From the NCBI GenBank assembly GCA_013289195.1, contig JABDAI010000043.1, forward strand, positions 1-9,954: DNA of 9,954 bases, read 5' to 3'. The notes below the pieces were generated by a model, which saw only the letters and a program-made list of their open reading frames with translations, ran no database searches and was not told where the DNA came from. Each line of letters begins with the position of its first letter. The stretch's first letter is position 1. The stretch comes from Verrucomicrobiota bacterium (GTDB taxonomy: Bacteria; Verrucomicrobiota; Verrucomicrobiae; Opitutales; CG1-02-43-26). A program made the translations under genes and the position numbers. Positions 7,169 to 9,954 of the stretch are shown in pieces.

Positions 7169-8638
7169 TTATAATTCGCCATGAAAATTCTGTGCTTGTA
7201 AAAGGGTAATAACATCATGCGGGTTTAGCATATGTGGAGGATCAAAATCAGGGGCAAAAAACTTATCTGCATCAAAACCATACACGCAAGCAACGTAATC
7301 CTCTTCTCCATTAATCTTAACTCCTGATACTGGAATTTGATTCGTAGCGGTTTGTGCACTGGTAAATGCTGCAAATGAAACTTGGTCGACTGTAAATTTA
7401 CCATAGTGACTCAAATCTATAGTATCTCCTTCCAGTGGATTAAAATTATGAATGATATTTTTACATTGCTCTAAGTTTGTTGCCTTTTTAACTTCTGACT
7501 CAATTGGAGTCTCTGGTTTTATAATAAATCTATCTGCTTGGCCTGCTTTAGCAATATATATACCCTTTGTTTCTGAAACGGGTTTATTATGGGCAAAAAA
7601 CATTCCAAGCCTACCAAAGCCTACGACGTCATCATAACCATCTCCATTGATATCTCCTAACAATCTTGGATAAGTATTACTATCATACCAAGACTCTTTG
7701 TTGGTTAGTGGAATGAATTCCCAAGAGAACTCCTTTTTAGGCTCAAATGAATCCCCTTTAGAAAAAGCAACGTAAACAGCACTATCTCCAAATCCTACGA
7801 TATCTGCTTTCCCATCGCCATTTATATCTGCAAGGAACCTGGGATTCTCATTTTGTTGCCAACCCTGATCTGGACCAAAATCTTCTAACATTTTTTTCGG
7901 CATTTCAAATGAATCTCCTTTTGACAATGAAACATAAACTGCATCATGTGCAAATCCTACGATATCTGCTTTGCCATCACCATTGACATCTCCTAAAAGT
8001 CTTAGATTTTGATACGTCCAAGTTTGCTTTATACAAAACGCTTCTAAGACTTTTTTCACATCAAATGAATCTCCTTTCGAAAAACCAACATAAACAGCAC
8101 CCTCATCAAATCCTACGATATCTGCTTTCCCATCGCCATTGACATCGGCGAGAAATCGTGGATGATTTGCTCCATTAGCCCATCCTGGCCATTCTGGATG
8201 ACTTGCTGCACTAACCCAGCCATCTTTTGCAAGAAATGACTTTAGTACTAATTGGGGCTCAGTAAACAAATTATCCTTAAATAAAGAAAGATAAACTCCA
8301 TTTTCACCAAACCCCACAATATCCGCTTTACCATCACCATTGACATCTCCCAAAGCTCTTGGATGTTCATTTTGTGTCTTCCAGCCAGCTTGAGGACAGA
8401 AACGATTCTCTAGTATGTGTTGCGCAGGGTCATTATTAAACTGTTTAAATACATTGCCATCTGAGAATGCAACATGTACACCACAACATGAAAATCCCAC
8501 AACATCTGCTTTTCCATCACCATTGACATCTGCTAAAAACCGTGGATTCTCATGGTTAGCCCATCCTGCTGCATCTCTACTATAACCCTTTAATGCAAGT
8601 TTTACTGCACCAAAAGTTCTTTCTTGATCTTGAATCAT
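7169..8638 (-). CDS. FG-GAP/VCBS six-repeat protein with shared C-terminal cassette (internal deletion)
   Basis: 489 residues, ATG start, TAA stop. Six FG-GAP cores begin at residues 37, 98, 165, 217, 271 and 329. The order matches the neighbour at 5706-7142: SCCG in unit 1 and the DINGDGYDD variant in unit 6. Two differences stand out. Between units 2 and 3 about 12 extra residues (around 146-157, HPEWPGWANGA) look like a small duplication of the GW...A..HP linker. In the cassette (residues 362-489) five residues are missing, so that the usual DYVDPDTGAPHML reads DFDPPHML, an in-frame loss of 15 bp. The cassette is therefore 128 rather than 133 residues; the rest, including the -FHGEL end, is intact. 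The Shine-Dalgarno site AAAAGGAT (8643-8650) is almost the same as that of the left neighbour. The first half of the gene is nearly identical in DNA to the partial gene at the right edge. No signal peptide or enzyme motif is present. Confidence 0.93.
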   Translation of the reverse strand: MIQDQERTFGAVKLALKGYSRDAAGWANHENPRFLADVNGDGKADVVGFSCCGVHVAFSDGNVFKQFNNDPAQHILENRFCPQAGWKTQNEHPRALGDVNGDGKADIVGFGENGVYLSLFKDNLFTEPQLVLKSFLAKDGWVSAASHPEWPGWANGANHPRFLADVNGDGKADIVGFDEGAVYVGFSKGDSFDVKKVLEAFCIKQTWTYQNLRLLGDVNGDGKADIVGFAHDAVYVSLSKGDSFEMPKKMLEDFGPDQGWQQNENPRFLADINGDGKADIVGFGDSAVYVAFSKGDSFEPKKEFSWEFIPLTNKESWYDSNTYPRLLGDINGDGYDDVVGFGRLGMFFAHNKPVSETKGIYIAKAGQADRFIIKPETPIESEVKKATNLEQCKNIIHNFNPLEGDTIDLSHYGKFTVDQVSFAAFTSAQTATNQIPVSGVKINGEEDYVACVYGFDADKFFAPDFDPPHMLNPHDVITLLQAQNFHGEL

Positions 8639-8642
8639 ATAT

Positions 8643-8650
8643 ATCCTTTT
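8643..8650 (-). promoter_or_regulatory. Shine-Dalgarno site AAAAGGAT
   Basis: It lies upstream of the ATG at 8636-8638, in a 26-bp spacer that closely matches the one at 7143-7168. Confidence 0.7.
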
Positions 8651-8664
8651 GTTTTCTAATTTGT

Positions 8665-9954
8665 TTATAATTCCTCGTGAAAATTCTGTGCTTGTAAAAG
8701 TGTAATAATATCGTGCGTATTTAGCATATGTGGAGCTCCGGTATCTGGATCAACATAATCAGGGGCAAAAAACTTATCTGCATCAAAACCATACATGCAA
8801 GTAACATAATCCTCTTCTCCATTAATCTTAACTCCTGATACTGAAATTTGATCTGTAGGTGTTTTTATATTTTGAAATGTTGCAAATGAAACTTGGTCGA
8901 CTGTAAATTTACCATAGTGACTCAAATCTATAGTATCTCCTTCCAGTGGATTAAAATTATGAATGATATTCTTACAGTGCTCTAAGTTTGTTGCCTTTTT
9001 AACTTCTGACTCAATTGAAGTTTCTGGTTTTATAATAAATCTATCTGCTTGGCCTGCCTTAGCAATATATATACCCTTTGTTTCTGAAACGGGTTTATTA
9101 TAGGCAACAAAAGCTCCCTCTCTACCAAAACCTACGATGTCATCATAACCATCTCCATTGATATCTCCTAGCAATCTTGGATAAGCATTACTATCCCACC
9201 AACCCTCTTTGTTAGTTAGTGAAGTAAATTCCCAAGAGAAAATCTTTTTAGGCTCAAATGAATCCCCCTTCGAAAAAGAAACGGAAACTACACTATCTCC
9301 AAATCCTACGATATCTGCTTTCCCATCGCCATTGACATCTGCTAAAAACCTAGGATTCTCACTTTGTCTAGGCCAACCATGATTTGGACAATAATTTTCT
9401 AACATTTTTTTTGGCATTTCAAATGAATCTCCTTTTGACAATGAAACATAAATTGCATCATCTGCAAATCCTACGATATCTGCTTTCCCGTCACCATTGA
9501 CATCTCCAAGCAGCCTTAGGTTTGCATTTTGAGTCTTCCAATCTTGTCCTATACAAAAGGCTTTTAAGACATCATCCTTCACCTTAAATGAATCTCCTTG
9601 GGAAAAACCAACATGAACATAGCTGTTGCCAAATCCTACAATATCTGCTTTGCCATCGCCATTGACATCTGCTAGCAATCGTGGATTCTTTTCTGCACTA
9701 ACCCAGCCATCTTTTGCAAGAAATGATTTTAGTACTAATTGAGGTTCAGTAAACAAATTATCCTTAAATAAGGAAAGATAAACTCCATTTTCACCAAACC
9801 CCACAATATCTGCTTTGCCATCGCCATTGATATCTCCCAAAGCTCTGGGATGTTCATTTTGTGTCTTCCAGCCAGCTTGAGGACAGAAACGATTCTCTAG
9901 TATGTGTTGCGCAGGGTCATTATTTAACGGTTTAAATACATTGCCATCTGAGAA
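8665..9954 (-). CDS. FG-GAP/VCBS repeat protein with shared C-terminal cassette (5' end cut by window)
   Basis: The frame is open from the TAA stop at 8665-8667 to the right edge, giving 429 residues. A possible TTG start at 9838-9840 is not credible. The frame continues upstream through 38 more codons (FSDGNVF...NEHPRA) that match the paralogue at 7169-8638, and by that comparison about 57 N-terminal residues lie outside the window. Five complete FG-GAP cores are visible plus the tail of the first. The last core is the DINGDGYDD variant. The 133-residue cassette spans 8665-9066. It differs from its two neighbours in carrying the FQNIKTPTDQISVSG variant, shared with the gene at 1-865, and in reading YVTCMYG where others have YVACVYG. 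It ends in -FHEEL instead of -FHGEL. Role as for the other FG-GAP members: probable extracellular or host-directed binding protein, inferred. Confidence 0.92.
   Translation of the reverse strand, partial: FSDGNVFKPLNNDPAQHILENRFCPQAGWKTQNEHPRALGDINGDGKADIVGFGENGVYLSLFKDNLFTEPQLVLKSFLAKDGWVSAEKNPRLLADVNGDGKADIVGFGNSYVHVGFSQGDSFKVKDDVLKAFCIGQDWKTQNANLRLLGDVNGDGKADIVGFADDAIYVSLSKGDSFEMPKKMLENYCPNHGWPRQSENPRFLADVNGDGKADIVGFGDSVVSVSFSKGDSFEPKKIFSWEFTSLTNKEGWWDSNAYPRLLGDINGDGYDDIVGFGREGAFVAYNKPVSETKGIYIAKAGQADRFIIKPETSIESEVKKATNLEHCKNIIHNFNPLEGDTIDLSHYGKFTVDQVSFATFQNIKTPTDQISVSGVKINGEEDYVTCMYGFDADKFFAPDYVDPDTGAPHMLNTHDIITLLQAQNFHEEL

Larger units (their letters stand above)
1..9066 (-). repeat. Shared C-terminal cassette, eight dispersed coding copies
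   Basis: The cassette copies lie at 1-262 (partial), 887-1288, 2057-2458, 3539-3940, 4723-5124, 5706-6107, 7169-7555 and 8665-9066. Each starts at an I-A-K-[AIT]-[GS] motif and ends at the stop. Six of seven complete copies encode exactly 133 residues. Order of parts: a GxxD-[RTK]-[IF]-I-[IV] strand; a short variable stretch ending in A-[TS]-x-L-[ED]-x-C-K-N; N-P-L-E-G-D-T-[IVM]-x-L-S-[HQ]-Y-G; a variable F-[TQ]-x(8)-Q/M segment; the near-invariant block YVACVYGFDADKFFAPD; and D-V-I-T-[LF]-x-Q-A-Q-x-F-H-[GE]-E-L. The FNPLEGDTIDLS part resembles the capping region of RTX/type I secreted proteins, but the nonapeptide GGxGxDxUx repeats themselves are absent. Two cysteines (in xCKN and VACVYG) are kept in every complete copy. 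Confidence 0.9.

Noticed and set aside
9838..9840. TTG as start of the right-edge gene
   Set aside because: The frame continues upstream to the window edge with protein sequence matching the paralogue, so the TTG is an internal leucine codon.

Overview
The window is one unbroken, same-strand gene array. Eight genes, all on the minus strand and read from right to left, fill it with only 17-27 bp between neighbours. The first gene read (right edge) lacks its 5' end and the last (left edge) lacks its 3' end, so the window lies inside a larger array. I see no RNA genes, insertion sequences, CRISPR repeats, convincing terminators or internal promoters.

Every gene has the same plan: a variable N-terminal 'payload' joined to a shared C-terminal cassette. 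The cassette is exactly 133 residues in six of the seven complete copies and 128 in the seventh. The payloads are of four kinds. (a) Six FG-GAP/VCBS-type repeats with DxNGDG loops, probably a beta-propeller, occur in the genes at 2057-3511, 5706-7142, 7169-8638 and 8665-9954. (b) A shorter Trp-rich FG-GAP-like repeat joined to a short coiled coil occurs at 1-865 and 4723-5685. (c) Four kinesin-light-chain-like TPRs plus a coiled coil occur at 887-2032. (d) A duplicated domain of about 120 residues that I do not recognise occurs at 3539-4705. No payload shows a catalytic motif, and no protein starts with a Sec signal peptide.

The cassette has a GxxD-hydrophobic segment followed by a 'FNPLEGDTIDLS' segment. 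This resembles the C-terminal ends of RTX/type I secreted proteins. My working hypothesis is a family of secreted binding proteins that share one export module. The proteins end in -FHGEL or -FHEEL, which resembles eukaryotic ER-retrieval tails. This is intriguing if the organism is intracellular, but it is unproven.

The DNA is AT-rich (GC in the mid to upper 30s percent by eye), with Shine-Dalgarno sites before most genes. Tandem paralogues, KLC-like TPRs and AT-rich DNA suggest a Gram-negative host-associated bacterium, perhaps an alphaproteobacterial (Rickettsiales-like) or similar endosymbiont. That placement is a low-confidence inference.

The genes were probably made by repeated tandem duplication, payload exchange and gene conversion, since short C-terminal variants do not follow payload type. 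They are probably co-transcribed from a promoter beyond the right edge.
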